From positions 24,652 to 57,474 of the forward strand of contig NWUY0300029273.1 of NCBI GenBank assembly GCA_004151065.3: 32,823 bases of DNA. The letters run 5' to 3'. Source of the DNA: Larix sibirica (lineage: Eukaryota; Streptophyta; Pinopsida; Pinales; Pinaceae). This document shows positions 1 to 10,359 of this stretch, one piece after another (position 1 is the first letter of the stretch; the number at the start of each line of letters is the position of its first letter). A program made the translations under genes and the position numbers. The notes under the pieces were generated by a model. It was not told where the DNA came from, searched no databases, and was given only the letters and a program-made list of their open reading frames with translations.

Positions 1-129
1 AGAATTGATTAGCATATAGAGTGACCAACAATAGAGTACCATGATTTAAACTATGAACTTTGAACTTTCATATGTGACTCTGGTTGAATTCCTAACTAGC
101 GTGTTTCATAAAATCCTTTATGAATAAGT

Positions 130-925
130 GTCATCTAAATTTTTCCTCAAGGAATGTGTACTACTTTCCATCCACTATTACTCGCACCATTGCACCTCTG
201 TAAAAAAATCCAACACCCTTACCACTCGTTCTAGTAGATGAACTAGAAGATTTGCTGCCAACATTTAGTGCAACTTCATATCCATAACAATTAATCACTG
301 GAGAGAGAATTGACCCTCCTTTTGTTCCTAAAGCTTCTTACATGTAAAAAGGTATTGAATTCATTGTATCTATCCTTCTTATAGTGAGGGACCTCTCAAT
401 CTAATTGGACCAATTTCCCTGCCAAAATTGAACATTGCAATATAGATCTCCGGTTACGTCTCCAAGGGGTCAAAAACCCCTATCGATATGGCCATGAACG
501 TGGAAATATAATTGGATTCCTTCCAACATACAACGAGGGGTATATGCAACTTCAACAAAAGGATGTAGGAATATATCTTCTTTAAATTGGTCTTTAGGTG
601 CCTCAACAAACTGCTCTAATGAAGGGAATGTTGTTGTATGTCTTTGTAATGGAGCAATATCTGCAAGAAACTCCAAATGGATAGCACCAGCTACAGGATA
701 TGCTACAATATCACCAAAAAGTACATCCATAGAGTGAACTTCATCCTCCTCCAAAATACTCAAATATTGGGCCTTTCCAAGGAAGCATAATACTTCTTGA
801 ATACTTTGATCAAACATTTCATGGTAATGGGATTTCCAAGATTTATCATGTGTTGCATAAAATCACCTCCATGCTAAAACAATTGATCCAGCACAACATT
901 GTGCAATTATTGAAATCCATGTTGT
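130..925 (-). pseudogene. Unrecognised decayed reading frame
   Basis: Read on the minus strand, one frame stays coherent from about 925 down to about 130. It is interrupted only by point stop codons (TGA, TAG, TAA) and I saw no frameshift. The longest open part is 115 codons (470-817), with runs such as DEVHSMDVLFGDIVAYPV and FVEVAYTPRCMLEGIQLYF. Upstream of that stretch the same frame gives QCCAGSIVLAWR before a TGA; downstream it gives ERSLTIRRIDT and, near the end, GVGFFYRGAMVRVIVDG. Several stops fit a single C-to-T or G-to-A change from Trp, Arg or Gln codons. I do not recognise the family, and no catalytic motif is obvious. It lies outside the outer retrotransposon, so it may be a remnant of a host gene or of another element. 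The ends are approximate. Confidence 0.4.
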
Positions 926-1690
926 AATATAAGGAAAACAATTAGAATCTCCTTCGACTCTCCACCATGACCATCATACCTAGATAGAAACAAAATGAAT
1001 TATTTCCATTCATTTCTTTATTAATAATAATAATAATAACCAAATAAGCTGCTCCTATAATTTGCATTTCCATCATAAATATTACAAATTTACTCCACCA
1101 AAGCCAATGTTTGTATACAATATGACACTAGTGTTGAAAGGCATTATCAACAAAAGATTTTTCCCTCTATTGAACCAACATAATGGATTCCATGACTACC
1201 TAAACAATGTCATTTCCAAATATCCAAAAAAATCAAACCGTCGAAGCAATCCCAATAATGGTTGTAGGAACCGCTAATTCGTCAGGGAATTTATGGAAAA
1301 CTAGTGCGGTCCTACAAGCATCAACACATCCAAAATGAGTAAAGGTGGAAATGCAGGTATTTATAACTTGTGAAATGGATAATACTTAGTCTTGACATCG
1401 GAATGAGAGAAGAGAGACAAATAAATGATACTGATGACAAATAAATTCACAATTCCCTTGGATTTTATCAATGCTCGGGATTACGTAAATGACCTGCAAT
1501 TATGCATTACAAAGTTCATAAAAATACTCAAGCCACCCAATGTCAGTCCATGGGATTTAGCAATGGATATGTTATTAAAGCGACTAAAGACCATAAAATT
1601 CCGAGAAGGTAATCAATATTTATTGGAATCTTTTTGAGTTGAAACCAGTTCTTTCCATATTGTCGACATGACAGGTCACGATGAAGGCCT
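926..1690. other. AT-rich flank with a short TAA microsatellite
   Basis: No convincing gene is visible here. A pure (TAA)n tract lies at about 1022-1039. Small open frames at 1062-1277 and 1425-1637 have no recognisable motif and an unremarkable composition, so I do not call them. The stretch ends where similarity between the two outer LTRs begins. Confidence 0.5.
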
Positions 1691-1948
1691 TGTTATAACA
1701 CTATTTGGCACTTCAGCATCCCAAATGGCACCCTAATGCCCTAATTGGAATCTAAGTCACCTTAATTGTGTTTGAGTTTCCCTATCCCTAATTGACCTCT
1801 AGATGTCCCTAATGGAAACTAAAGAGTCCATAATAGAATCTAAAGGCCCTTAATGACACATCAGGTTCCTCTATGTCTGATGCGCCCACATCAGAAATCA
1901 GGTATAGTTCACTCCAACCCAAAATTCATTGAAACAATTTGTTTTGAA

Positions 1949-2020
1949 GGGTACACACTCTTTCCCTTGAGGAAAGGCATGTGTACACACTCTTCCCCTT
2001 CAGTAAAGGAGTGTGTACCT
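1949..2020. repeat. Tandem hairpin units in the outer 5' LTR
   Basis: Two units of the type GTACACACTCTT-CCCTT-AGTAAAGG lie in tandem. The outer arms GGTACACACTC (1950-1960) and GAGTGTGTACC (2009-2019) are perfect 11-base inverted repeats. The 3' LTR has three such units (31769-31871), and the leader has a related hairpin at 10809-10833. Position upstream of the TATA box suggests a promoter or enhancer role, which is inference. Confidence 0.6.
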
Positions 2021-2119
2021 TGAAATTATACACACAAAAAATCACAAATATGAACAACATAAATAGTTGTTTATGAGTTGCACCTCCTCATAACCACCCT
2101 CTAATTGTCTCAAACCATG

Positions 2120-2127
2120 TATAAATA
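2120..2127 (+). promoter_or_regulatory. TATA box of the outer 5' LTR
   Basis: TATAAATA lies in a block conserved between both outer LTRs (the equivalent is 31986-31993). Its conservation and consensus match support it as the core promoter that once drove the outer element. Confidence 0.55.
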
Positions 2128-2726
2128 AATCCTTCATGGGAGAGATTGAGGAATAAATTCCATTATTATTCTTATGTTGGAGAAATTATTCTAGAGATTC
2201 TGAGTTTTATGTTTTTATCTTCCCTCAGAAACCCGTGTTTCTTCCTCTCTTGAGTGTTGAATTTTGTATCCATATCTAATCTCTCCATATTGTTCAAGGT
2301 TAATATCTAAGATAAGGAAGGTGAAGCATTAGTGGATCAAGTGCAAAGGGACCCAGTCTACGGTTTTAGAAGGTGTCGTTAGCAAGATCAGGTAATTGTA
2401 CTTGTTGTTTATTGTTAATAAAATAGATATCTCTCCTCCCCCCCCAATATGGTATTCAATGTCTAATTGCATGTGATGCATGTTGCTTGGAATGATTAAT
2501 TTTCTTTATAAATTGGTTAGGATCAATTGGTGATAGATCTAAATTGTTTTATGTAGCCATAAAATTTGAGGAAGGTATCATTGTTCTTTTGTGCGGATTC
2601 TAGATCTCCTCAAATATATTTGCATTGAATTTTGTGGATGTCAATAATCTATAGTACAACCATCTACATCAAGGGAACTATTATCTCTGATTTCTTGATT
2701 GGTTGCTTTATCATCTCTAAATAATC

Positions 2727-2745
2727 CTAGGGAATTTGGTATGTT
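2727..2745. repeat. LINE target-site duplication, left copy
   Basis: CTAGGGAATTTGGTATGTT here is repeated exactly at 10183-10201. The copies flank the LINE; the final T bases overlap the poly(T) run, so the true duplication is 17-19 bp. Removing the LINE and one copy restores a continuous outer LTR. Confidence 0.9.
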
Positions 2746-2754
2746 TTTTTTTTT

Positions 2755-2989
2755 GTAAGCAACAAAGTTCTATTAGATAGTTAAAATCAAAATTATAGAG
2801 TAATGGGATGGTAATGGCGGTCTAAGAGTGTCGAACCACCAGCCCAAGAAATCAAAAGGATCAAAATGGATGGAACTAGAGTTTCCAACATTCCGCTCAG
2901 TACAAGGAGATTCATAATGTTCAGTTAAGAAACAGTGGCTTAGAGTTCCCATATGAAAACTGCTGAAATAAACAAAAAGAGTAAGCAGA
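2755..2989 (-). other. LINE 3' untranslated region
   Basis: This non-coding stretch lies between the stop of the third LINE ORF (2990) and the poly(A) tail. No ORF or structural motif stands out. Confidence 0.6.
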
Positions 2990-4116
2990 CTAAGACAGAA
3001 AAACTAAAAGTCGCAGAGAACCTCTAGAACCTCCTTTGCTTGTCATTGCTTCATTGGGGGGGATTTCTTCCAGAATTGGACAGCTGAAGTTGTCCTCCTC
3101 CGTTGCCTCCTGAGTTGGCCTTTTGGCAGGCTAGGGAGCCATTTTACGCCAAGGGAGAGTAGTCTTCTCTGCGTCTTCACGAATCCTCTTACAAACCGGC
3201 TGGCCACTGGTGGCGGGGATGGGAAAAGTGTGAGTGGCGACTTCCTTTCCACGTGTCTCTGAGCGCGTTGGCCCCATTTCCACTCCCCCGACAGCCACCG
3301 AAGTGTCCATACCTCCTACAACTCCAATGATGCTGCCACCTACATGACTGCTACCTACTTAACTGTCGCCTGCATGACTGCCACCTACTTGACTGTCGCC
3401 TGCGTGACTGCCACCTTCTTGATTGCCACATGCGTGATTTCCACCGACGTAGCTCCCACCAACATGACTGCCATTGACGTAGCTCCCACCCGCATGGTTC
3501 CCGTCGGCACGGATCCCTCCAGCATGGCCTCCACCTGCAAAATTCTGACCTTCGAAGATAGTTTCCAAGGAGCTGGCCAAGCCTTCCAGAGAAGTCAAAT
3601 GAGCTTTCATGATCTGAGCGGTGTCTCTAGCTCTATTCCAATTTTCCTTCATGTCCTCCATGAGGGTGTCCAACATGTTTTTGACAAGCCAATAGTGGTT
3701 TATGCAGCCATCGTTATTCCCCGAGGAAATGTGGTCGGCCAGCAGATGGGCTTCCCAATTGTCTATAATCAGTTGCACTGGGATGGAAACACCTTCTCCA
3801 TATCCATACGTGGAAACAAAGTTCTGGGCTAACCTCCATTGCGGCCCATTCTCCCTCTGTGGGAACTTCCTCTCTGTCTAGACATGTCACCCAGAAGCTG
3901 GGGTCCTTTACCAGGAGCAGAGTGTGATGCTGGAGGCAAGTGGGAGGAGACTGCGAAAATACAGACAAGGGTATACTGATCAAATGAGTAGCGGATACAT
4001 ATAATAACCCTCCCCTGTTGCTTTAATATGTTCCTGCAGGAATCCATTGGAGTCGCACTATTGAGATTCAATGAGTTGGTACAAGGAGCATTGTGACAAT
4101 CTGGCTGAAGCGACAT
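2990..4116 (-). pseudogene. Third LINE ORF, glycine-rich (function unknown)
   Basis: Downstream of the ORF2 RNase H lies a further coding-like stretch on the same strand. It can start with MSLQPDCHNAP at 4116. After a frame change near 3830 it continues as QLIIDNWEAHLLADHISSG and a helical region (LMEDMKENWNRARDTAQ). It then runs into a tandem repeat of roughly five-residue units such as GGSYV, GGSHA and GDSQV (about 3300-3530). The tail is basic and acidic, with CKRIREDAEK and EATEEDNFSCPILEEIPP, and ends at a TAG at 2990. At least two in-frame stops and one frameshift break it. I recognise no family. It could be a true ORF3 or a displaced C-terminal extension of ORF2. Confidence 0.5.
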
Positions 4117-4327
4117 GGAGTTACTAACTGGAGCGAGCTGGGGTGAGATTCCTACGACACATTAAACTACTGTCACCTCCCATGCCACCGGACAGTCTAG
4201 AAGGTTGGCAAGTGGTGAGCTCGCCACGTGTCGTGGGCTCCAGGACACCCACATCCGGGTTGGGTAGCTCTAACTGGGGAATGTTCTGGCAGTTGTGACG
4301 CAGTCCTTCAGAGTAGATGTTGTTCAG

Positions 4328-7300
4328 CTACCCCTCCCAGCTTGGAGTTTTCTTGTTCACACCGAAGTTAGATAGAAAATCGTCAAGGGAATTTGCCTTC
4401 CTTCTAACATAATGAAAAGTAATGGAGCGAGCTTGCGAGAGGATATTTGAAAGGTTGAGAAAACCTTGCTCAAGTCTCCAACTAGGGGACAACTTTGAAG
4501 CCTGAGAGCCATTGAGGAGACGAGTGGCCATGGTGATGATAATTTGAGAGTCTCCTTCAACAATGAGAGGAAGAAGGGTATCCGAGATGGCCAGGGAGAT
4601 TCCCTCAGAAAGCCCGGCAACCTCTGCTGCATTGTTGATGTTTTAACCAAGAGAGTCATAGAATACTTTCAGGATGGAGCTCGACGGATCGCGAAAAACT
4701 CCCCTTAAGCCTGCTTCGCCAGGATTTCCTTTGGAAGCTCCATTGAAGTTGAATTTGAAGAAGCCAACAGGAGGGGGGCTCCAGGAATCCGAGCTAGAGG
4801 TAGTAGGAGGGGGGGGTTTGGGCAGAGGAAAGTCAACATTTTTCCAGAAACTCCAACTTTTTAGAATGTTGATTTCCTGTTGTGAGGAGGGAGAGTTTGA
4901 ATCATACCAAGTTTTCATGAGAAGAGTCTCATGAATGTGCTCAACCATAGAGTTCTAGAGCTCCAGAACATTTTTTATTTTATTTTTTTCAAATATTCTT
5001 CGATTTCTTTCCAACCAAATTGTCCAGATGGCAAAACCTGGTATGAGGATCCATAGTCTATTCAAGAAGTTGCAATTATAGGGATTTTGTTCCCATTGTT
5101 TCAAAGTAAGGATGATGTTTCCTTCCGCTCTATTGGATCTTCTACACCTTGTGTTAACCATATTCTAGATATCATTGAAAATGTCACAAGTATCAAGGAT
5201 ATGGTCGATAGTTTCAGCATGGGCTCCACACATAACACAGATGGATGGTCCCTGAAATCCTCTTTTTAGCAGATTATCCCAAGTAAGGATCTTTCGATGA
5301 GTAAACAGCCATAAGAAAGTTGAAATTTTGGGCCAGAGATCGAAACCCAAATTTTTCCCCAAAGTGGATCAGGATTCGGGTCCTATTGATGATTTTTGAG
5401 GTAATAAGCTTCCTTAGTGGTGAAGGTTCCTTTCAATCTATGCCCCCATCTGAGGATGTCCAGTCCTCGCGTGGTGCGAATTTTCCTCTTTCACAACTCC
5501 TGCCAAAGATCCTATACCTTCCTAGTGAAGCCCCAGGTCACAGGAGTAGTCCAGCACTTGAAGGGCGAGTTTGCTGAGGTTGTCCAAAAAGTATGCACCT
5601 GAAGATTCTCTTTGTTTTGCATAAAGATCTGAAGTTATGGAGAGCCATTTTGATTGCAGAGACTAGGCATTTGTTACCACGATTCAAACCAAAAATTCAC
5701 TTGGGCCCCTCCCTAAGTTGCCAGAAACTGTGTTGTTTGATTAAAGCTTGCTAGCGATTGACTGCTCTCCACATAAGAGAAACAGGAGGGTCCAAGTCAT
5801 AGTGAATGAGAAGAGAGGTAGACCATCCCAGAGAATATTTTAGGTTCCATAGTTTGGCTCACGAGGGGGCATTCTTGGAGACCCAATTCCACCAAATTTT
5901 AGCTAACAAGATTTCGTTGTTTGTTTCCGGATCCCAGATTCCAAGGCCTCCCTCCTTCTTTGGAAGGAAAACAATCCTCCAGTTGACAAGGTCCCACTTG
6001 TGGTGATTGTTGTCCCCTCCCCGGCAGAACATATGTTGCAAATTTATGATGCATTTGAGGACCCATTTGGGGGCGGCAAGGACTGAAGAGAGATAAATAG
6101 GTATATATTGTAGAACAAACTTGAGAAGGGTCAACCAGCTGGCCAAGTTTAGAGAGCGAAAGGTCCAGGAGGAGATTTTACACTCAAGTTTGTCCAATAT
6201 TTCTCTCCAAGAGGAATGTTTGATGGCAGAGTCATTGAGCGGTGCCCCTAAGTATTTGGAGGGGAGGTAGGAGGTTGTATATCCAAGGACGCGGGCCACA
6301 TTGCGCTGAGAGATAGCATTTGTATTAAAGAATAATATTTGGGATTTGTCAAGATTGATGGTAGTTCCGGAGGCTTCTGAGAAAGTGTGAAGGATTTTCT
6401 TGAACTTGCGGGCTTCCTGGACGGAGGGGTGACCAAAGAGGAGGTTATCGTCAATGAATTGTTGGTAGGCGATGGGGGAGATGCCATGAATGGAGATACC
6501 TCTGATGTGGCTGGAGTTCACCTTGGAATGGATCAGGCGGCCTAGGCCTTTTGCGATTAGAATGAAGAGAAAAGGTGACAGGAGGTCTCCTTAGCGGATG
6601 CCTCTAGAGGGGGAAAAGGTAGAAGAAGGGGATTTGTTAACCAAGATGGAGAAAAAAGTTGAGGAGGTAAGGGATAAGATCCAATGAGTCCAATCCTGAC
6701 TGAATCCAAAAGCGAGAATCATTCTTTCTATGAACTCCCAGCTAAGTTTATCAAAGGCTTTAGAAAGATCCAGCTTAATGAGCATGCCAGGGGTTTTGGT
6801 GATTTTCAAGGAATGAGTGATTTTGTGGCCGAGAATGATGTCGTCCAAGATTTGACGCCCTTCAACATAACCAATTTGCTTCGAGAAAATAAGAAGTGGT
6901 AAAAGGGGCTTAAGCCTGCTAGCAATGACTTTAGTAATAATTTTGTAAATGACATTACAAAGAGATATAGGCCTAAACTTACCAGGATGGGTGGCTCCTT
7001 GCTCTTTGGGGATTAGAGTGAGAAAAGTGGCATTGAGGGATGGAAGGACCCATTTGTTCTCTCTAGATTCCTCCACTAGATCCATAAATTTGTGCTTTAG
7101 CAGATCCCAGCAGTAGTGGAAGAAATTGATGGTGAAGCCATCAGGTCCTGGAGATGTACCTTCCACCATCAGGTTGACCGCTGATTCCACTTCCTGGAGG
7201 GAGATAGGCTTCATCAAGGTGGCATTGTGATCCTCATTAAGGATTTATGGAATCTTAGTTGTGACCTAATCGATGGCTTGAGCCCTAGCGGGGACGATTT

Positions 7301-8539
7301 TCGTGAGTAGATCTTTGTAGAAGCGCACCAGTTCGTGCTCAATGTCCTTGTGATCTTCAAGGTGAGTGTTGTTCTCATCCTTTAGGGAGGATATGCGGTT
7401 GGTCATTCGGTACTGGATGGTGGTGCGATGGAAGAAAGCAGTGTTGTGATCTCCCTCTTTTAACCATTGCGCATGAGATTTTTGTTTCCACGGGATTTCT
7501 TCCTGCTCACATCGCTTGTCCAGTTGGTTCCTAAGATATTTTTACTTGATTTTATGCTCTTCAGAAAGGTCCCGAGTCATGATATTTTGTTGGATCTCAT
7601 CCATCTCTTTTTCCAGGTCTCTCTTGGATTGGAAAATGTTTCCGAAGGTGTGATGGCTCCAACTTCTGAGCTTGACTTTAAATATTTTAAGCTCCCGCTG
7701 CATAATGGCCATTTTAGAACAGCCTTCCACCTAGATCTTTGTCCACCATGCACTTATAGTGTCTTGAAAGTCCGGATGAGACAGCCAGAACTTTTCAAAG
7801 CGGAAGGGCCTTAGGATTTTAGTGTTGGCACATTGCCAAGAGAGAGAAATAGGCCAGTGGTCCGAACCAACAGCCAGAAGAACAACAGTTGTTAAGATCC
7901 CCCCAGATTAATTAGGTCTTCAGAGACTATGAAGCGATCCAGCCTCTTAGCGATTCATTTTTATCCTGCCGAACGATTATTCCAGGCAAATAAAACTTGA
8001 GAGGAGTTGATATCTACCAGATTGTAGTTGTTGATGAAATTTTTGAAGCCAGTGTCCTCATTGGTGAGAATGTTCCTGCCTCATTTTTTCTCTCAGAGGG
8101 AGGTAATCATGTTGAAATCACCTCCAAGAATGGGAGGAGAGTTGAGATGCTGAGAGTTAAACCAATACAAATAGTCGGTAAGCTTGAGTTTGAGGGACGC
8201 GATCTGGGGTGCGTAGATGTTAAGAAAAAACCCACGGATGTTGGTCCCTAAAAGGTGGAAGGAGGATGAGATGGAGTGAGCAATGGAGGAGAAGTCCCAA
8301 AGAGTGACGAGGGAGGAATTCTAGGCTATGGCAAGGCCTCCCGAAGCACCAGCAGCATCAATGGCAATGCAACAACTACCTTTCCATAGTTTGGCCATGA
8401 GTGGTTGAATAGTGAGGCTAGAGCATTTGGTTTCTTGCTGGAAGAGGATAGTGGGCAGGCCTTGCATGAATTTTCTTTTCAACATCATGTGCTTGGAGGT
8501 ACTGTTGATACCTCTTACATTCTAGGAGATGAGCTTCAT
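4328..8539 (-). pseudogene. LINE ORF2: endonuclease-RT-RNase H polyprotein, broken
   Basis: ORF2 nicks target DNA and copies the element RNA onto it. The start is ATG at 8539, giving MKLIS*NVRGINS, where a TAG replaces the usual Trp. Endonuclease motifs follow: QETK, GGDFNMI, RLDRFIVS and SDHWPISL (8539 to about 7830). The RT domain (about 7217-6250) has TSPGPDGF, RPISLCNVIYKIITKVIA, LDLSKAFD and a catalytic FIDD (6447-6458) where Y/F-A-D-D is usual. A TAA interrupts R*GDLLSP near 6590. A zf-RVT region (5362-5165) holds CVMCGAHAETIDHILDTC. RNase H (about 4780-4340) has FNFNGASKGNPG, where the first catalytic Asp is Asn, then NNAAEVAGL, VEGDSQIII and RRKANSLDD. About 1,400 codons in total, normal for plant LINEs. 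Multiple stops and frameshifts make it non-functional. Confidence 0.88.
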
Positions 8540-8628
8540 TGAGAAACGGAGGAGAGCAAGGGGAAGAATTCAATTAACTGCGCATATTGGCAAGACTCAA
8601 CTAGCCTGGTACCAAGTATGCTGACTCT

Positions 8629-10052
8629 CTAGAGATCAGTTTTATGCTTGCGCTTCTTATTACCTTTATGAGCTTTATGTTTCTATTTTTTTGGTGTGTT
8701 TAGGACACCCAATTTGTTCTTTCCCTTGGCTCGAGCTAGATCCTCTTTCAAGAGTTGGATCTGTTGCAAAGGAATAGAACTGTAGGCTTTTTTGGTACAA
8801 GCATCCTCGAGACCTAAGAGATCAAGGTATCCTAGCTCGATCTCATCCATTAGAATTTTAGGGTTTAAGGAGCTCTTGTGAGCAATTGAAGCCATCACAA
8901 TCTTTTCAGCTATCCCCGGTGAGCTAGGGGGATCCCCCTAGGGGGTAGAGGGCATTTCTCCATTGGAGCATAGCATTGGCCTATTTGGGGTTCTGAATGC
9001 GAGGGTCTGGGAATGGTGTCATTGGGTGTTTCTTTAGCTGAAGGATTCTCCAAGGTTTCATCAAGGACTTTGAAGCTGTTGCTGGTGGCTGGTTTGTCCG
9101 AGGCTTTATTCTCTAGCGTGTTGGGGGGTTTACGGCTATAGCGTCTTTTCTTGCTGATTTTTTGAAACCCCTCCTCGTTTACTCCTTTTCTTGAGGTGTC
9201 AGTATAAATGAACCGATTTTGGGGGCAGTCCCGGTACAAATGCCAATGTTCATTACATTTTCAACACTCGAAGGGGACATGCTTGTAGTCGATGGCTTGA
9301 ATCCACTCAGAATCTTCATGCAATAGAATGATGGAGTCTGGAAGGGCCTGAGCAATGTGCATATAGACACAAATACAGGCATAGGATGTGTACTTACTGA
9401 TCCTGGTGTGTTCATCCGATCTGACATAGCTGCCGAGGGAGTTTCCTATGTCGTTGAGAGTGTCTTCATCCCACTACTCCTGCGACAGGGAGTACATACG
9501 GATCCACACCAGGGCCCAAGTGAAGTATTCCTTGTCCGGGTTGAATCTTTTCGTCCAGTTGCGGAGGTACAGTACTGCTGAGTTGAAAAAGTATGGTTTG
9601 TTGTCCTCGACTCTGGTTTTGTCCTCCAACCAGTGAAAAATAACAGTGAAGAACCCCTTGGTTCCCAGTTGGAGGTCGAAGTGGGATTTGGGATTCCATT
9701 TGGCCAAGATCCATCCTTTTAGGGCCTGCTCAGTAGGCCAGATTCCAATAAATTTTCCAATAAGAGCATGGTCCTTCATTCTTTGGGCTCTTGCATTAAT
9801 CCTTTCTGCTATGAGGTTGATGCATGGTCGTTTAGTTGTTTTGGTTATACATGTATGAGTTCCAGGAGGATATGAATTGGAATCCACCGCACCGACTTCC
9901 TAGGACGTGTTTGAGGGAGGTTCAGGCCCAAATAGGGGGATCTCGTCTGTTCCTATCTTGAAAGTGACGACACGGGTAGTCTGAGGGAGAGTAATATCTG
10001 CTCCAAGGGACACATGAGAGGGGTCGCTCGCTCCTCCCAGCGAGGTGGCCAT
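8629..10052 (-). pseudogene. LINE ORF1: gag-like RNA-binding protein, broken
   Basis: ORF1 proteins bind the element RNA. The ATG at 10052 (MATSLGGASDP) follows a short 5' UTR containing AAACCCTAG repeats. A TAG at 9900-9902 interrupts the frame, which then continues to about 9474 with IGKFIGIWPTEQALKGWI and TKGFFTVIFHWLED, the pattern of the DUF4283 domain common in plant LINE ORF1. Near 9270-9225 comes a CCHC knuckle, read as C-x2-C-NEHW-H-LYRD-C with one stop inside. The C-terminal part is basic (KISKKRRYSRKP) and the end (8898-8629) is lysine-rich, KAHKGNKKRKHKTDL. The pieces lie in three frames, so at least two frameshifts separate them. The stop at 8629 leaves about 90 bp before ORF2. 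Confidence 0.8.
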
Positions 10053-10182
10053 GGGACCAGCCACGGCCTGGGTGGGATGGAGAGAAACAGAGAGAGAACT
10101 AGGGTTTTCGACAAGCTTGCTCTAGGGTTTTGACGAAGCTCTCAAAGGACCTCCATATTGGCTAATCAATGGAAATATTGTT
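10053..10182 (-). promoter_or_regulatory. LINE 5' UTR
   Basis: These 130 bp lie between the right target duplication and the ORF1 ATG. They contain two AAACCCTAG-like strings and a CT-rich run (TCTCTCTCTGTTTCTCTCC, minus strand), typical of plant leaders. An internal promoter is expected for LINEs but no box can be assigned. Confidence 0.5.
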
Positions 10183-10201
10183 CTAGGGAATTTGGTATGT
10201 T
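10183..10201. repeat. LINE target-site duplication, right copy
   Basis: This is an exact repeat of 2727-2745. It marks the 5' end of the LINE. Confidence 0.9.
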
Positions 10202-10238
10202 ATAGTTTGCCCTAGCAATTTAATAGTTTTTCTCCACA
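10202..10238 (+). repeat. Outer element 5' LTR, last bases
   Basis: The LTR resumes after the LINE and ends near CTCCACA, just before the primer-binding site. The exact end is uncertain by a few bases because the matching part of the 3' LTR is outside the window. Confidence 0.5.
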
Positions 10239-10244
10239 ACAAAA

Positions 10245-10262
10245 TTGGAGACTACAGTGGGG
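10245..10262 (+). promoter_or_regulatory. Primer-binding site-like sequence of the outer element
   Basis: TTGGAGACTACAGTGGGG lies directly after the inferred LTR end. It resembles the TTGGCGACTCC-CTGGGGA string seen next to LTRs of some plant gypsy elements, with a few changes. The priming tRNA is not assigned. Confidence 0.5.
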
Positions 10263-10342
10263 AAGAATTCATTGAATTATTCTCTATAGATCCTCCTTGG
10301 AATGTTTTGTAGCTCTAGATTCAAGTGTTTTGAAATCATTTT

Positions 10343-10359
10343 ATGTCCGGAACAATGTT
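10343..10359. repeat. SINE target-site duplication, left copy
   Basis: ATGTCCGGAACAATGTT here pairs with ATGTCTAGAACAGTGTT at 10696-10712: 14 of 17 bases are identical and the copies flank the SINE. Confidence 0.7.

Larger units (their letters stand above)
1691..2743 (+). repeat. Outer element 5' LTR, main part (interrupted by the LINE)
   Basis: This segment aligns by eye with 31492-32265. Both copies contain a series of CCCTAAT-type short repeats, the block CCCTTAATGACACATCA, the tandem hairpin units, CAAACCATGTATAAATAAATCC (a TATA box at 2120-2127) and a shared end near GCAAGAT(C/A)AGGT. The remaining LTR bases resume after the LINE at 10202 and end near 10238, just ahead of the primer-binding site. 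Total LTR length without the LINE is about 1.1 kb. The sequence after about 2395 has no counterpart in the window, because the 3' copy is cut there by another insertion. Confidence 0.75.
2744..10182 (-). mobile_element. Complete but decayed LINE (L1-type, with RNase H) inserted in an LTR
   Basis: This is a full-length non-LTR retrotransposon on the minus strand, about 7.4 kb. It has a short 5' UTR (10182-10053), ORF1 with a DUF4283-like region and a CCHC knuckle, ORF2 with an AP-type endonuclease, reverse transcriptase, zf-RVT and RNase H, an extra ORF, and a 3' poly(A) tail (plus-strand T run 2744-2754). Exact 19-bp target duplications flank it. Every ORF carries stops and frameshifts, so it is inactive. 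The intact 5' end is notable because many LINE insertions are truncated. The LINE sits inside the outer element's 5' LTR and is therefore younger than it. Confidence 0.9.

Noticed and set aside
1062-1637. Two small plus-strand frames
   Set aside because: Short, motif-free, and in AT-rich flank; expected by chance.
3344-3832. Plus-strand open frame of 162 codons with Met/Thr/Ala repeats
   Set aside because: It is the antisense of the glycine-rich repeats of the LINE third ORF, which fits the element's orientation.
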